Positions 61,392 through 64,000 of a stretch of DNA of 64,000 bases are shown in pieces (the first letter of the stretch is position 1; every line of letters starts with the position of its first letter). The stretch is from Nageia nagi (lineage: Eukaryota > Pinophyta): the NCBI GenBank assembly GCA_050084985.1, contig JBITNC010000001.1, forward strand, positions 87,048,001 through 87,112,000, read 5' to 3'. A program made the translations under genes and the position numbers. Under the pieces are notes generated by a model. It was not told where the DNA came from. It made no database searches and was given only the letters and a program-made list of their open reading frames with translations.

Positions 61392-63380
61392 TGTTAGTCA
61401 TGCAATGATACTAAGAGGGGGGATGAATCAATGTATTATATTTTAAATCTTAAATATTATACATATAAAACTAAATCCATGCAAGATATAAATTAAAATA
61501 AATAGAGCAAGGAAAGCACATCAAGGAAGCATCACAACAAATAATATATAATGAGGTTCACCAATATGGTTACATCCTTGGATAAGATTGATTGGATCAT
61601 GGTCCAAATCCTACCCTTGTAGAGCATAAACTTTGCAATCATTTATTGGTACCAACTAGAATGAGCACCAACCTCTAGTTTATCATCACCAAATAAAAGG
61701 AGCATAAACCCCTACTTTACTAGCATCAACTAGAAGTAGCACCAAACCTTGTAGCCAAGCATCCACTTGGTCCAATCTTCTGCAACACCAAACCTATCAC
61801 CAAGCACCCACTCAACAAACTCAAAAATTTGTAGTATAAAATTTGATCTCTATTCTAAATACCTTGAGTGGTCTAGCTCACTCTATCTCTTCATTACATG
61901 TATCTAATAGAACTTATCATACTCTTCACACTAACAACCCAACACTAAAGACCACAACACTCAAATTTTTACCACATATACACTAAAAAACTAAACTTTA
62001 GTTCTTATTACAACATAATAACTCCCTTGGGACATTCATATTTTGATGCCATACTACTTTTTCCACACTCTTCTCATATTCTTCACTTTCTTGCATATCT
62101 TTAAGAACACTCTATATGGATTCGAGAAGTGAATCTCTCATTTTAAACACTTCAATTTTTTTTTCTTTAAACAAAAATCAAAGGAACCATTTTCTCTCCA
62201 AGAACTCCTCCTCTTATAGTTTTTCTTTATGTAACTTCTTCATCATGTAACTCCCATATGGTTACTTGCCACATGTCACCTATCAATTATGTAACTCATT
62301 TTGTAACTCCTAATTTCATAACTTCCATATGCTTCACATGCCACTTGTCACCTGACAATTCAAATGTAACTCCTTCTTTTGTAACTCTTTTATGACATAA
62401 TATTCTTGTATACCACTTTTTGTTTATAACTCCTTCTCATATGTAACTTCTTTATGATACAATATTCTCATATTCTAGTTGACATTTGTAACTCCTCAAA
62501 TGTAACTCCTCATATTCCACCTACCAAATATTCTTATGACACAAACATGCTACCTAGAATTATTCTCTTATGTCATCAATTGAAGTAAATGTTTTTCATA
62601 AATACATACTTGAATGGAAAATTCAACAACTAGCAAATATGAATTTGAGCATTTGAGAGCAAAACTATCACAAAAATGAAATTGTTTAAAATTGGAAAAA
62701 GTGATTCGAACCCATTTTGTAATGCTCACCATTTTTGCATACAAACTTTGTTTGGCTATAATTTAAAACTTAAGCTCTTGGTATATCCAAATACTTCTAG
62801 TAAAAATTTTGAGATCCAACCCCTCACATTTTTCTTACTATTCCTCTTGCAAAGTGGTATCTAGGGCTATTTTTTGAACAATCAAAACTGAAAAAAGTGG
62901 GAAATTATCTTTTGACAACTCATGCCATTTCTTCCTCAAGTGTTTGTTTTACTTGAAATTTGAATCATATGCAAAGTGGCCTTTGGGATTAATTTTACAA
63001 CTACCTCAAAATATGCAAAATTATCCAACCAAGTACCAACAATGCAAATGATTGGTACAAACATCGAGCTTACATATTAAACATCATGTTGACCTATTTT
63101 CACACATGTTGACATGTTACACATTGATCCATCTTGTCCAAACACATACCAAAATGAAATTGATATGTTTCACTAAAATTGTTGAGGGATCCAAAATAGT
63201 ACCAACTTCCAACTAATAGTGATCCAACACTGTAATTGCACTTTCAACTAGCAAACGAGGCTTCAAATGATATGTTGGGCCATCCAACATAGTCCATTGG
63301 CATGCATGAGCAACATTTTCAAGAATTGCACCATTGAGTGTGTTGATAACAACGACAACACCATTGTTACACCTTGCTCA
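61392..63380 (-). mobile_element. Long copia LTR (5' LTR of the minus-strand element)
   Basis: On the plus strand it starts tgttagtcatgcaatga and ends caccttgctca, the same TG...CA ends as the partner at 55184-57541. It lies directly outside the primer-binding site. The flanking 5-bp words (gctag before the left LTR, acatc after this one) do not match, so no target duplication is visible. The two LTRs differ by many point changes, suggesting an old insertion. Confidence 0.85.
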
Positions 63381-64000
63381 ACATCTAGGTTCCTAAGTCC
63401 AATTTGCTAGAGAATAAATCATTATTTGTCAACCATTAAGTTCATTAGTCACCAAGTCCTTTATTAGGAATTTTTCTTAGTTAGAGACTAAAATTATCTC
63501 CTATTGATATCCTCCCTAACATAGGATAAAAGATCATCCTCGAGACCTCAAAAAAGATCATGTAGCTTTGGATCACTTGAACCATTTTCTCTTTATAATC
63601 TCAAGTGATCCATTATTTAGGTCATCATAATGCTTTCTAATTAGCATAGTTTTGAGTATGGAGGAATTTATTATTTTTATATTCTATACATGTTAAACCA
63701 ATTTGATATATATTTGATAAATATCGATTGTATTCATAAATGGCCCTTTCCTCTAATAATCAATTAGTAATACATTCAACTTCATTGGACATAATTGGAA
63801 AATTAATTTTCATATACCCAAATAAAATGCTAAGCTAGGTATTTTTATTGGAATCCAAATAATTCTAATACTAAGCCATAGATAACAAAAATACATTTTA
63901 TTAATCAATTTGAAGTTATCTTCTTATACTAAGAACATTTGATCATATTCAATTTTGATCATAGATCTTCATTCTATACTCGAATCATAGACATATAGGA
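63381..64000. other. Stretch with no recognised feature
   Basis: AT-rich flank of the long-LTR element. No gene or repeat was seen before the window ends. Confidence 0.5.

Overview
The window looks like intergenic DNA from a very large, repeat-rich seed-plant nuclear genome. It is strongly AT-rich with few CG dinucleotides. It is built almost entirely of old plant transposons: Ty1/copia with a tRNA-Met primer site, Ty3/gypsy, CACTA/En-Spm with TNP2, L1-type LINE and a ZNF862-like hAT. It also holds PLS-type PPR gene fragments of the kind common in gymnosperms. A gymnosperm is my best guess, but that is inference. I see no intact conserved host gene, no rRNA or tRNA gene and no CRISPR array. 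Most coding remnants keep their frame but carry TAA, TAG and TGA where CAA, CAG, CGA or TGG would be expected. That is the mark of long C-to-T decay of methylated DNA.

Layout. 0-2.1 kb: decayed gypsy element (gag, protease, then directly the integrase C-terminus) and a probable 3' LTR. 2.1-6.9 kb: AT-rich sequence with a dispersed repeat. 6.9-9.5 kb: 3' half of a copia element with its LTR. 9.5-14.1 kb: diverged repeats and an orphan copia primer-binding site. 14.1-15.0 kb: LTR and gag start of a second copia element of the same family.

15.03-44.48 kb: proposed single nested insertion, a CACTA element of about 29 kb that cuts this second copia gag in two. Both ends carry TTTGCATCC-type subterminal repeats, and the right end is a clear CACTA terminus. 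Inside are: a decayed multi-exon minus-strand gene with a Ser/Asp-rich tail; a telomere-like GGGTTA tract flanked by direct repeats; a plus-strand gene with a SET-like domain directly followed by TNP2/DUF4218/DUF4216 transposase exons; two LINE fragments; a hAT/ZNF862-like gene; a short two-exon candidate gene; a 26-bp minisatellite; and PPR gene fragments.

44.48-48.4 kb: the second copia element resumes (zinc knuckle, protease, integrase, RT, RNase H) and ends in LTR remnants. 48.4-55.2 kb: mostly AT-rich sequence with a hairpin MITE, an inverted PPR fragment and a possible LTR promoter. 55.18-63.38 kb: a structurally near-complete long-LTR, SIRE/Maximus-like copia element on the minus strand (two LTRs of about 2 kb, primer site, polypurine tract, degenerate polyprotein with most of gag deleted). 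63.4-64 kb: nothing recognised.

The most unusual points are the CACTA-in-copia nesting, the SET-like gene next to TNP2, the interstitial telomere-like tract with flanking direct repeats, and PPR fragments both inside and just outside the CACTA element in opposite orientation. All translations were done by eye; family calls rest on motif recognition, not on searches.
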